Shown: positions 1-12,700 of the stretch, in pieces | How positions within the stretch are numbered: the first letter of the stretch is position 1 | How the letters are laid out: each line of letters opens with the position of its first letter | Source: Siniperca chuatsi | Lineage: Eukaryota > Chordata > Actinopteri > Centrarchiformes > Sinipercidae | NCBI RefSeq assembly: GCF_020085105.1 | Contig: NC_058048.1 | Span: 7,622,862 to 7,686,861 of the forward strand | Length of the DNA stretch: 64,000 nt | Direction of reading: 5' to 3' | Made by a program: the position numbers and the translations under genes | Notes under the pieces: model-generated | What the model saw: only the letters and a program-made list of their open reading frames with translations | Told to the model about the DNA's origin: nothing | The model's database searches: none

Positions 1-168
1 GAGCTGAAGTGAGAGAAGCCATGCTCAAACAGGTAGAAACAGCAGGGAAAATAAAGGAAGAGGAATGACCCGGGTGGGGGAGAACAAAAGAAACTGGAGG
101 GAAAGTTTGCAAACAGAGAAAATGTATGCCCATGCGACCAGACGACCCAGAAAGTGGAGAGGCACAGG

Positions 169-171
<3 letters not shown>

Positions 172-231
<60 letters not shown>
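172..231. repeat. (TA)n microsatellite, about 30 units
   Basis: An uninterrupted AT dinucleotide run of about 60 bases. It produces artificial Tyr-Ile repeats in open frames crossing it, which are not genes. Confidence 0.97.
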
Positions 232-234
<3 letters not shown>

Positions 235-2639
235 CTCCCCATCCCCTGGCTATCCCTCACTTCTAACCCTGTCTGTTTCTTTCCCTCAAATTCTCTTTCT
301 CCCTTTGCTTGCCTCCATCACTTTGCTTCCTCTCTCTCAAGCAGGCGGTGGAGGGTCACAGCGCTGTGTGCAGTTGCCAGAGGTCACTGCGGCCATATTT
401 TCTTAATGGCAGAGTCACTGAAGTCAACAAGGCTGGGTGGCCTTCTACCTCCCTCCATCTCTCTCTCTGGTAGAGTCAAGTAAACTATACTTTGTGGCAA
501 GGTGAGGGCAGCAGCAGTTTGTAGAGGTGGTTGTTTTTCACCTTGCAGACGATGCATTACCATGTGAACAGGCTCAACAGCTGGAAATGTCATATTTCTG
601 TGCGCACCAACAGCACCATGCTGGGCAAAAAACTACAGAGGATGAGAACAGTTTGTAAAAGAGTAAAGTCTGCCATCTTTTGTTTGTCAGAACTTTATGA
701 GATTACTGTGACCAACTCTATTTCTAATTTCACACAGGGAGGATACAATGTCACATGCAATCTTGAAGGTAAACATCCACAGTTTTACACGCACTCTCAT
801 ATAGTTTCCCTCTCTGCTTGTTGTTTTCTACCCCAGGGCACTAGCACTTTGACACTGACCCTCCAGCATGCAAGCGAACAAGTAAGCAAGCACACAAAGC
901 CACGGACACAAACACATACATACCACTGTGTCCGCTGTCATGAACGCACTTGCATGCTAGTCCGAGCGCACATCTAACAGGCCTTGGTGGGTGCAGAGGA
1001 GTGAGCACTTGAGCCTTGACAGCGAGAGACAAATAACTGCAGCAGCCTTGACATGCAGAATGGTCCCACAGTGAACCTGCCTGACTGATATTCAGCTGTG
1101 TGTTACAGGAAAAGGGCCTGTTTCTTACATAGTGTAAATGAAAACACACAAGTGATATGCTGCTTAAAAACCTGTGACAGTATTAGGTTGGAAAATATCC
1201 CTCATTTAAACACCATGTTAGGAACACAATAAGAAAACCTAAAGACATCAAAGGGAAATCTGTGCTGGAGCAGATAACTTTACTTCCTCATTGTTAGGGG
1301 TCCCATAAAGCCCACTGCTGTGATGCCCAATAATAACAATAATACTAATTGTAAAAAATCAACCAAAGTGTTTCCTTTAAATGTTTCTTTTCCTTTCTTC
1401 TGACCTTATTAAAACTCAATAGAAAAGTAATGAAGTGATAACCCTTCCCTTTGTTACAAATTGGGCTTGCACATTTGTTGATTTTGACAAACGGAAATAA
1501 GTATAAAGTATTGTTAAATAAGGAGATATTTCATGTTTTGTTTGCCAAAAAGTCATTGATACACAAAGAAATGTACATTATGTTACAGTAATGTTACTCT
1601 CTCTGGTCTCTTCTGAACAAATCTCCAGTAACAGAAATCCAGACAGACTAATTTGAGATTTGGAAGGGTGGTACTGTGTAAAACGCACTGTCAACACAAA
1701 TCACAGATGAAGAGCAGATGGAAAAATCGATTGTATTTAATCATGTTTGCATTGCAATGCATTATTTTCAGTAGCGGACTTCTGAACCATGTCATCAGTT
1801 CAAAAGTATGTTTAGAAGCAATTCTCAAACAAATAGTCACAAAGTATCAAACTGATAAAACAATGTTAAGTGTGTTTTTGAGCTGTTAAAGAGGACAGAA
1901 CATTAAGGTTTAAATAAAATAACACAAACAGGATATAAATCATTTATTTTAGGACATTGTTACAATGTCTCTTCCCATGAAAGAAGGACACTCTGACCTG
2001 TGAGGTTCATTAAATGTTTTACTTTTTATCTTATTTCACCATATGTTTTATTTAATTCCTCTTTGCTGTTTTATACACCTATGCATGTTGGCAATATTTT
2101 GAATAAATCTTGTTCTATCTTTACATGGGTGTATTATTGTAAGATGTCTGTGTGTCTTCTTTAGGACAACATACTGCAGTTGTGTTACCTTTCAGCACAG
2201 GTTTAACAAAGTCTGTTTGTCATTAACATATGCAGTGAAAAAAAGTAGTTGTTGTCTCACAGACACAAGGAGATGTGATAAAACTGACAGATCCTTTAGT
2301 GTTTGTGATGTAAATGAGTGCAATCTATATGTTTAGATAATAGTCTGTTAGATAAATGTTACAGAGACTTAAGATTTATGGTCCAAGTTGAAGTGTCCTG
2401 AAGAAAAACACTGCAGCTCAAGAAGTCACTCTCAATTTCTAACATTAGACTAGGCTATGATTTGTGAAGGTTTTCCACCGAGAGAAATGAGGAAATCTAA
2501 ATCCCTGCCAACAGGAAATCTTCAGATGGTGCACACTTCAGTGTTAATCCTTTTCATTCAACCTGTTAACAAAGTGAAAACAAGCCGTGGATCGTCTTTT
2601 CCAGCCCATCGACACTGCTTCATGGCTGTATTACCGGCT

Positions 2640-2870
2640 CAGTGTAGGAGGGGGTTGAGCGCTGTGATCATCACTGTAGGAAACCAGCGCCCTGCAGAGT
2701 TAAAAGACCCCTAGCTGGACGGACGGTGCGGGGCCCTCACAGGCCGCCCCACGGTCAAACTCCATGCCGCCCACGGAGACGCCTACCCCGGGCCGCTGTT
2801 CCCCGCCACGCCGCTGCTGATTGAAGTGCAGCCGCCTGTTGGCCCCTCACAGCGGGACCGGGAAAAGGGG
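2640..2870. promoter_or_regulatory. GC/CpG-rich patch upstream of meis3
   Basis: About 230 bases that are clearly richer in G+C and CpG than their surroundings, with CCGCCC and GCGGGACCGG-type stretches, roughly 1 kb upstream of the putative meis3 first exon. It may be an outlying part of the meis3 CpG island, an alternative first exon or an enhancer. No coding frame is recognised. Confidence 0.35.
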
Positions 2871-3599
2871 AGCGTTTTGAATAATTATTATGTTACTTAG
2901 GTGTCATTTACAACACAAGACTGGGGGTTTAAATATTCCACCAACACGTGAAAGCTTTTTTTTCTCTCTCTCTCTAGTTAAAATGAAACTTTCTCACAAT
3001 AATGGTTTTGTTTTCTCACTTCTCTCAATCAACAAAGGGGGACGTTTGGGCAGTGTCAAAAGGCTGACTTGCAATGGATGTCGACAGAAACAATAAAACA
3101 CTTTGAAAGCTATTATCGTGTCATTTATCACGCTTCAATCTTATTTATGACCCGGTATGAGGAGCGACTTGATTAAAACTCTTCATTTTTACTACGATCA
3201 CCCTTAAAACTGACTCTCCTGCAGGCAAAACAACATTTTCGTGGATTTTGATTGTATTTTCTCTTGCTGATAGCATTTAAAAGTGCGTATCCACAATGTG
3301 TTGCATTTGTAATCAGACTGCACTGCCAGTTTCTTCAGAAATATCGGTTTCGCAAGCTGCAGACACTCGTGTGTAAGGGCTTTAATACCTAGCAGCCTAT
3401 TCCCATCCCGCTAATTGATTGTCCAGAGTTTCGAGCCTGTTATACATGCTCCATCCCAGAGTGACAGAGTTATCAAGATTCTTCTCCCGAGTTATCCCGA
3501 GACGATAAGCAAGGATGGGGATAAAGAACCCCTTCTGGATGGAGGGATGATGGAGGAGTGATATCTGTTCGGAGGAGAGCCGAGATAAAACGACCATTG

Positions 3600-4493
3600 G
3601 GGTCTTCTTCTTCTTCTCTGGCGTTTTGTGTGTGTGTGATAAGGAGGAGGAGTAAAGGAGGAGGAGGAGAGAGGGAAGGAGGGGGGCCAAGAGACCCCGC
3701 CGCGCTTTGACCCTCCGAAACCTCCCCGCAAGCCGCACACCACCACCATCACCACTCCTCCCGTCCGTCCTCCTCCTCCTCCTCCTCCTCTCCTCTTGAG
3801 ACTGAAAACACCATCGCTCATTCCCAGCAGTGACATTTTCCAGCCTCTCGCCGTATGCTGCGCGGACAGCGAGTCCAAGGAGCCAAAAAGGAAGGGACGC
3901 TTTCTGTCTGCCTCCCACAGCACCGAGCATCCCGACGGCTGCGAGAGAGCAGGCGGAGGCGAGGCGCTGCAGGAAGCCGCTGCTCCCTTTCACCGGGTTT
4001 CTGGATTACACCGGACACGGCCCGAACAGGACTGGATACAGCGAATATTTACGTCTCGGTGGGACATTTTACACCATTTACTGGAGCTTTCAGTGTTAGC
4101 CTACTCAACACCATCAGCCAAAAGCATTTAATAGGCTGCTAAGTGTATTATAAACCATTAAGCTTACATCAGCAATAGCGTACACAAGGATATCAACGTC
4201 CATAAAACCTCCAGTCCCATCATAATGTTGTAATATAAATCGCGAAGGGCTCGGAGTAACAGACACAGTAGGAGCAGGTCTTGACTGTTTTCTATCCACA
4301 GCCTTTTTCTTGAATCCTTACAGGCTGTTTTTGCATGATGTTAATCGTGTTTACAACCTCAGTGCTAATGAACAGAACAAAACATATTTACTTTTATTTC
4401 CAGGACTCCAGGGACAGAGGAAGGGAGCAAAGCCCGCTGGACTAGCCGAGCAGCGCATCATCATCTCCGGTGTAGGACTGGCTGTCGAGTCGC
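3600..4493 (+). promoter_or_regulatory. meis3: meis3 promoter / 5' untranslated region
   Basis: A GC-rich block with purine-rich GGA repeats (3640-3690) followed by a CCT-triplet run (about 3768-3792), then CpG-rich sequence to about 4030. It lies directly upstream of the meis3 start codon at 4494. A good acceptor (pyrimidines, then CAG at 4401-4403) precedes the exon carrying the ATG, so the 5' UTR is probably split and the real transcription start lies in 3.7-4.1 kb. No clear TATA box was seen, as expected for a CpG-island promoter. The exact start site is inference. Confidence 0.55.
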
Positions 4494-5356
4494 ATGGAGA
4501 AGAGGGTAGGTCTGCTGATTTTTTTTTTTTTTTTTTTTTTTTTTTATGAGAATGGTTTAGACCAGAGCCAGGCGGGATAACAGATTTTTTTTTATCACCA
4601 GGGAGAAGGGGTAATTAGAAAGACACCACAATGAAAGCATATGGTTGGGGATCCTCTTTGCGCTGCTGGGTCTCTGGTCGGGTTTAGCAGCCATACAAAA
4701 CACAAGGCCTGTTGGAAACAGCCTACTGTGCCGTACTGGCGTGGGCTTAATGTTTAGGGGAAAACAACAGAAAAACGTGCTGCTGAAGCATCACAGCCAC
4801 CGTGAAATCGCATTTTTGAACTGCAAAAAACTATTCAGAAATGTTCATCATATGCCACCAAACCTTTATTTGTAAAGAAACAACTTTAAGCCCACCACCT
4901 TTAACCAGTCATAATCCCTAATTCATAAAGTGAGATGCACTTCAGTGGAGGTTATGTATAACTTGCAATCTAGAAGTCAGCAATCTCTCAAAACACTTCA
5001 TGAGGAACTGGTGATTTGGATCTTATATTTATTCCTCTCCTTAGAATAATATGGATGTATTGTTGTGTAGTGTCAGTCAGGCGTTAGAATGGCACATAAG
5101 GGTTAGAGTGTAGGTCATTAAGAGGCAGGGGAGCGGAGATGCAGCTCTTCAACTCGGTAAGTAGGTCAGTTTTTTTTTGCTACAGTGATTCAGAAGCATG
5201 GTGGTGGAGGAGAAGCAGGCAGTGGCTGACGGGCAGCAGGCGGACCGACACCTCTGAGTGCAAGAGCGCAATTAGAGATGTAGAGTGTGCAGACAGAAAA
5301 TCTCTGCTGTATGAAAACAGAGCAGGGAAGAGAGGGCTGAAGAGCAGAGGAAAGAT

Positions 5357-5390
<34 letters not shown>

Positions 5391-8300
5391 CCAACAGCAG
5401 TATAAAAACTACATTCAAATAAAGATATTCACAATAAAATAGCTTTCTGCTGTTCGTTTAATAATATAAATGTACTTTCTGGGTATTATAGGTTATGTAA
5501 GCTGATTACTGGTTTTAAAAAGAGAAGCATGGATTCACATTCAACTTCATATTTTTCGTGTTCTATTTTGTACAGTCACGCTGTATAATAAACACAACTT
5601 TCTTAGCTCGAAATTTTAAGAAAATCAAATGGAGATTTGTGGTCTAATGTGTGTTTGCTGGAAACATGTCGGGACCTTACAAGAGTTTCAAAAGTTGAAG
5701 TTGTTTTATGGCGCTGTGTGGGCAGATCTCACATCTGTAACAGATCCAGTTTGATTTGATTGGTTTTATCTGCTTTAAATACAGGAGTAATACTAAACGT
5801 CTTCCTGACGCCACAACGATTTTATTTAATTTACTTTAGGCAACAAATGCGTGATTACTTTTAAAATACGTTGGATTTATATCCGCTCTCGCTCGTTTCG
5901 CTATAGTTTGTTCCAACTTGCTGTTGTTCTCAGCCTTGTTTGTTTAATTGCAGAAAAATCTACCTAACTTAACGCAAATTCATCAAGGTTTTTGTTGAAT
6001 ATTTAGGTAATTTCTACATTCTAATTATCTGAATTATCTTTCTGAAACAAATTCACATTTCACTTGTATTTTCTAAATCGACACACTGGGAAAAAAAGAA
6101 TGTGTTTGCTTATTTTCTACATGATTGTTTTTGAATGTAGAAAAGGGGCACTGGTTTTAGATAATAGCCATCGTAACCTACTAAAATAAAATGTAGATGT
6201 TTCCAAAGTTAAATGGACTCGTCATTCTTTATTAATAGTAAAAGAGGTTTAGGCTATTAATTCAGTTAGACTTCTAAGAGCCTCTGAAATATGAGACAAA
6301 GCTGTGGACCCAATATTTTTTTTACTTTTTATTTTACACAATTTAATGTTTCAGTCCAATATAAATCCAGTTCTACAAAGCTAAATGATGTAATTCTTAC
6401 ATATCAGGATACGCTGTTGGCTCTGGGGATACGTTTTCCCAGCAGAAGCAGCCTAACGACGCCTGTCAGGCCTGCAATAACTTTTCTGCGTCGGTGGAAA
6501 TAAACACAATTAAAACGTGTAGCCTAATGAAAATGTTGCCCTGTCATCTGAAACCTGTTTACCAGCTCCGTGACTTTTTAAAAAAAGTGAAAATGCGCGG
6601 AATTTGTCATCTCGACTTGTGCACTTTGATCCGCTTGACGCACAGAAACCCGATAGCGGCCGTGCGTAAAGAGAGACGCGCAATCCGATAGCGGTGATTG
6701 TGTTAATAGCCAACCTCCATAAAAACTAGAAGGTGGACCGGGCCGGGGCCTCAGAGCAGGTGCTTTCTGTGATCCCGGTGGCCATATGGGACTCTGAAAT
6801 ACAACAATTTGATAAGCCATTTAGGACAGTGGTTCCCAAAGTGGGGTACGAGACCTCCAGGGGTCCTGCAGAGGGGTTTGCAGGAGGGCAGTGCTTGCAC
6901 ATGAAGAGGGATACTTTAATTTCTCTATTATTTCTTTCCCAGAGAGAATATGTAAGAATAATTGCTTTTATGTTGGCTTTCACTGTTGTTGTCTCACCAC
7001 TTGCAATTTAGTTATTTATGCACTCAAATAACAAACAAAAAAATCATCTCAAATTGGACACTTTTAGACAAAAATCTTGGCATCTGGCAGCCATGCCATT
7101 TGGAGTTCTGACCGCATTAATATAGTGTACAAAATTAGAAATATAGTTTTAAATACTGAAAATCTGAAAGAACAAATATAAAGGAGTCACTGTCCCTGCA
7201 GTTGCCTCCAGTCACACACTTCTGTAGTAAATCATAACCTCTTGTGGTAGCCTGCCAGGGGAATCGTCTCCACAGAAAAACTAGGCTAAGCAGATCATAC
7301 CTTTTATGGCTTGGTTAAAATAACACAGAAGTGAAAGGTGTCCGGGCCAAGCCACCTAGCAGGTGCCGCCTGTCTGTCTGTGATCCCGGTGGCCCCGTGG
7401 GACTGCTCCGGGAGTCCCTTTAATCCAGCAGAAAGAGAAACAGAAGCAGATCTGCTGACCTGAGCAACGTCGCCTCAGAGACCGAAGCTGCAGCGAAGCA
7501 CAAATTAGCTCCGTAACACAGAGAAGTAGACATGTATATTCATGATGCTATGTGTACGAGTGCTGCTTGTCTCGGGCTGTATCTGTGCACGTGTGTGTGA
7601 TTGTGTCTGTAAGCGTGCCTTATGTGTGTCTGATTCACTGTGTTAGAGTGTGTGTGAGCAGGCCCCAGCGAGGCTGTCACAGCAGGTTGTGAGGGACATC
7701 TCAGCACGGCTCCTGTCTAGTGTGAGTTTGGGAGGGAGGAGACGATATTAGCAGCTACAGGCTCACCGTCTCCCTCCGAAGATCTCATCTCCCTGATTAA
7801 TCAGTACTGAAAATAAATGTCAGTTGCAGCCTTAATACACAAACATGCAAGATAAAATTCTAATGTTAAATGGCAGCACAAAATATGACACAAACACTGC
7901 AGCAGATCTCCTAACTGAGAGTCCAGTAAGCTGTGTCACTGAAGGCCCCTGACAGCTCAGCCACATAATAAAATCACAATAAGATTTGATGTCAGACAGG
8001 CACAGATGTCGAATGTGTCTCATGTTTACTGTCTTTCCATCTAATTGTGTTTCAGTATGAAGAGCTGGTGCACTACTCAGGGTCGGAGGCCATGTCCGTG
8101 GGGGGGTACGGGGACGATGTCAGGCCATTTCCTCCCCCACAGTACGGACCCACCATCCCAGACTCCCTCAAACACCACAAAGACCAGATCTATGGGTAAG
8201 CAAATGTGTGTGTGTGTGTTTGAAACCCTAGTTGTGGTGGAAACAGTGATTTATGTAGGCTGTTAGTGGCTTGAAAATAGTTGTTTGAATTACATTTGTA

Positions 8301-8476
8301 CTTTTAGCAGATTAACATACTGGATATATTTGTATACTGACTGACTGACTGAGCTTACAGCTGTCTGTTTCATAAATACTGTGCTATAAAGTTTCTTCTA
8401 ACACCTTCTGTGAATGCATCATGTGTACACTATTGTCAACTGTTACTGTGTTTATGTATAGTATGTTAACTGTGTG

Positions 8477-8526
<50 letters not shown>

Positions 8527-9665
8527 CAGTCACCCACTGTTTCCACTGCTGGCCTTAGTGTTTGAAAAGTGTGAGCTCGCCACCTGCTCCCCTCGAGACT
8601 CCGTCTCCCTCTCAGCCACCTCCCACCTCGCCGGCATGAACAATCACAGCGACGTCTGCTCCTCTGAATCCTTCAACGATGACATCGCAGCGTTTGCTAA
8701 GCAGGTGAGTGACAGCCGGGAGAGCCAATCACAGAACAGACAGTGAATGAAAGCCTGTTTTCATCTGTTTTGTAATAATTTGTTTATTTTGTGTCGCAGA
8801 TCCGTTCGGAGAAGCCCATATTTTCCTCCAATCCTGAGCTGGACAACTTGGTATGATTCACACTGAAATCACACTAAAATATGAACACACCTTCTCACAC
8901 ATGCGTTGTGGGATATGTTGATAAGTAATCCACATTCTCCTCTCCACAGATGATCCAGGCCATACAGGTTCTTCGCTTTCACTTACTGGAGTTAGAGAAG
9001 GTTAGTGGGAGAGAATGTTTTTAACATGTTTTTATTGTAACACTTTTTGGTCAATCATACGCTTTGTTTTGTATGGACACTGTGTGTTAATATGCTTGTG
9101 GAAAGGTCTTTCTGCATCTTAACAAAATTAGTTTAATCAAATGCGAATTATTATAACTACACATTTGTTTAAGAGTTTCTGATGAATGTAAATCTGTTTC
9201 CGAAGGTGCATGACCTGTGTGATAACTTCTGCCATCGCTACATCACCTGTCTGAAGGGCAAAATGCCCACAGACCTCATCCTGGATGACCGGGAGGGCGG
9301 CTCCAAGTCTGACATGGAGGACTTCACTGGATCCTGTTCCAGTCTGTCGGAGCAGGTGAGACGAGCTGAATGTCAAACAGCATGCAGTAACGCTGTGGGA
9401 GAGACTCCGCCATTCACCTGTCAAGCTGCATCCGCTGGATGTCTGAATAATGACCATGTGTTTCATGTCTCCTTGTTCTCTCACCTACTGGGAATTCCCC
9501 ATCTTCCCATCACTCTACCTCCAACCTCCTCTCCATCTCTCTCTCTCTCCCTGCAGAATGCATCGTGGTTACGGGAGCCAGATGAATGTGCCACTACTCC
9601 TCTGGGAACACCAGGCACCTGTGGCCTGCCTTCACTCAGCACAGCAGACAACTGTAGCGACACAG

Positions 9666-9700
<35 letters not shown>

Positions 9701-12700
9701 CACACACACAGTGAAAATACTGTACATGTGAGAAAACACTGCACTGCACAGCAAGGATGCATGCAGGGAAACGAAGGTGTGCATGTGTACAATAGCCACA
9801 TCTGCTACAAACAACATTCATACACAGCCTTCTGTTCAAGCTAATCATTGTTGTTAATGCCTGATATTGTGGATATGATACAGTTTGGTTGTTTGCATAT
9901 TTGTAGCAGAATCGATCATTATTACAGTAATTGTTCTTAACTGGAATTAATTGTAATGCAACATTTTGATCAGTTTACACGTAAGAATGCATTCATGTTG
10001 TTATTATTATTACTATTAGAGTGAGTTTGCATGCCGATGTGCTCAATTATATGTCAAATTCTACAAGAAACGGTGAAAAGTGTTGTTACTTTTTGGCTCG
10101 AATATTTGATGTAATTGTAAAAATATGAATACAACATTTCTGCTAAAACATAATTGTGAGCTTGTATCAGTTGCACCCTAATAGACAATCACACAGTCCC
10201 TGAGATATGATATGTGCATCCGTGCAGGCGATGGTCTGGACGGAGGAATGGCCTCCCCCAGTACAGGAGAGGAGGACGAGTCCGACAGAGATAGGAGGAA
10301 CAACAAGAAGAGAGGGATCTTCCCCAAAGTGGCCACAAACATCATGAGAGCGTGGCTCTTCCAGCACCTGACGGTGAGAGCGCTTTTTCATGTTCTCATC
10401 ACATAAAAGTTAAATTATTACACTTGAAAATATTGAATTTGGCCAATAATTAAAACCATCCTGCAGTGGTGTAACAAAACAAACAAAGCTTGTGTATATT
10501 GCTGCCTGAGAGAATAATTAAAGAGAGGATTTAGTGTGAGGTAAAACATCACTGACAAGAATAGATAGAGCGGGGAACTGAGTGTATAATGGAGGTCAAT
10601 TAAATTAAATGAAAAACCAGGGGATTAAGTGATTATGTGAATATGCTCGCTATTAAATAACTGTGGAAATGATAGAAATGGAGTGAGAAATTGTTCTTGA
10701 GGTAATTAGCTACTAAATGAGGCAGGTCAAATGTTGCTTCAATCCAATTATTGCAGTATGTGTGCGTGTGTGTGAGAGAGAAATACAGAGAGGGAGTGAG
10801 TGTTTGCTGAGGTTGAAAATGTGAATGCAGATGTGAATTCAGATGGAAGGTCATCAGTATTCACACAGCGATTTCTCTCACATACGTTATTTCACTGTAG
10901 ATTATGATGTCACTAGTAGCCTCAAGATCATGCTCTCGATGATCCACAAGCATTTACTCACATGTTTGCACACAAAAAAAGCCACCAAAGCCTCTGGTGT
11001 GTTTGGATTTCTTTAACCCTAGCTCTGTGTGTCCTCTCCTAGCACCCGTACCCATCTGAGGAGCAGAAGAAGCAGCTGTCACAGGACACAGGACTGACCA
11101 TCTTACAGGTCAACAACTGGTCAGTGCACTCTCAAATCAATACACTAATACTAACCCTGTGGCTTATCAATAATCAGTTAAACTGTCATGTTTAAATGCA
11201 AAGCGTCAACTTTCAATTTAACAACACGGCTGTTGCCACGTCATTAGCATACTGGCGTGATAGTCTGCTGCAGAAATTAACAGTATCTATTTTTTACACC
11301 TCACTTAAGTCGCATTTTTTGCTTAGTAACTTTTTATTGTGCACTTTTTGTGCAAATAAATGTCAGTTAAATGAAAGGCAGCACTTTTACAGAAGACTAT
11401 AATCTACTTTATTAGAGAGAAGCTTGTAACAAAGGAAGAAATGTCCTACTAAGCATTTTTTTTCTGAAGCCGTAAAGCGCAGTAAAAATCCATTTGCTCT
11501 GTGTTCATAAAACACAATAGCAAATCAATATCCAATAATCAGATGGTTTACTGCTCCCATATTCCCTATTCACTCCCCAGGCACACATGTATCTGCACAG
11601 GCAAAACACACACACACACACACATTTCCATGTTACTATCAATTAGTTCTTTCATAATGTTCAATTTCTGTACCTCAGATATTGATACAGCAACACATAC
11701 AAAACCAAATGAGTGAATGAAGTGTGTGTAACATGGTAAACAATAGATTTTGTTATCTGATAACTTGCATGATTTTATCTGTACCCCTGCGACAGCACAC
11801 ACACAGAGTGACCCGATCAATGCAGATCAATCAATTATCACAGGGCGATCAATACCTGCTCTGCCCTAATTGTTGATTTACTCTGCCCTCTGAAAGGGTT
11901 AAGTGGTTGTAAAATGGAAAAGGTTAATAGTCTCCTGGTCAGCCTTTTTCCCCATTAATGGGCGGCCTCGTCCATCGCTCTCTCTCTGTTCTTTCTTTAT
12001 GTCTCTCTCCCCGTGCAGGTTCATCAATGCCAGGAGGAGAATAGTTCAGCCGATGATTGACCAGTCAAATCGCTCAGGTCTGTGTTTATAAGTCAGCCAG
12101 CTGGTCGGTCACTCTGTAAACATCTCTGTGTATATATGATTGTGTGTTGTGTATTTGTGTCTGATGGTGTGTGTTGTCTCACAGGTCAGGGTGGTCCCTA
12201 CAGCCCAGAGGGAGCAGCTCTTGGGGGCTACGGGCTTGACGGACAGGCCCACCTCGGCCTTCGAACAGCAGGTACAGTAGCCTGTAGGGAAATAATGCTC
12301 ACTTTCACATACTGACAGTACAGAGTACCAAATATACTACACCATTATAAGACTAGTGATATTTTTATTTATTATATGTTTTTACTATCAACAAATCCCA
12401 TGAAAAGACCAAAACCAACAATGAACTGATGCTACTAACAAGTATTGTGTGTTTATTCAAAGCCTGATATAGCGACTCTGTGCCATAGAGATCCATGGTT
12501 GTCCAAAAACTATTAAGCAAACACATCATTGAACCACACTGTCAAACTGGGTCACATGTTCCTATTGTAGTTTATTTTGACTCAATCCCACATATACTGT
12601 TCTGCTGCCCCAAATACTCACTAGAGCACCAAATGTGGATTAATCTGCAGCTGAAAATAGTCCTCAACAAATGCACTATTTCTTCCTGTTTGAGTAATGT

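Larger units (their letters stand above)
1..3600. other. Intergenic DNA upstream of meis3
   Basis: No exon could be supported here on either strand. The stretch holds a TA microsatellite (172-231), ordinary AT-rich sequence and a GC- and CpG-rich patch near 2640-2870. Open frames in it are short and show no recognisable family motif. Confidence 0.6.
4506..8055 (+). other. meis3: meis3 intron 1 (3.55 kb)
   Basis: GTAGGT donor and TTTCAG acceptor. It contains a poly-T run (4519-4545), a CA microsatellite (5358-5388), a locally duplicated GC-rich block (6730-6793 and 7333-7404) and a hAT-like end motif at 6827. First introns of MEIS genes often carry enhancers; no specific enhancer is proven here. 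Confidence 0.8.

Noticed and set aside
65-483. Open frames across the TA repeat giving long Tyr-Ile runs
   Set aside because: They exist only because a TA repeat has no stops in these frames; no domain or splice evidence.
3397-3993. 198-codon antisense frame in the meis3 promoter
   Set aside because: Low-complexity Arg/Ser/Gly sequence from GC- and GGA-rich DNA; no recognised family, and antisense to a good promoter.
9182-9844. 220-codon continuous frame
   Set aside because: It is meis3 exons 6 and 7 in the same frame joined through intron 6 plus the CA repeat. Exon borders fit GT-AG sites and the family exon lengths better.
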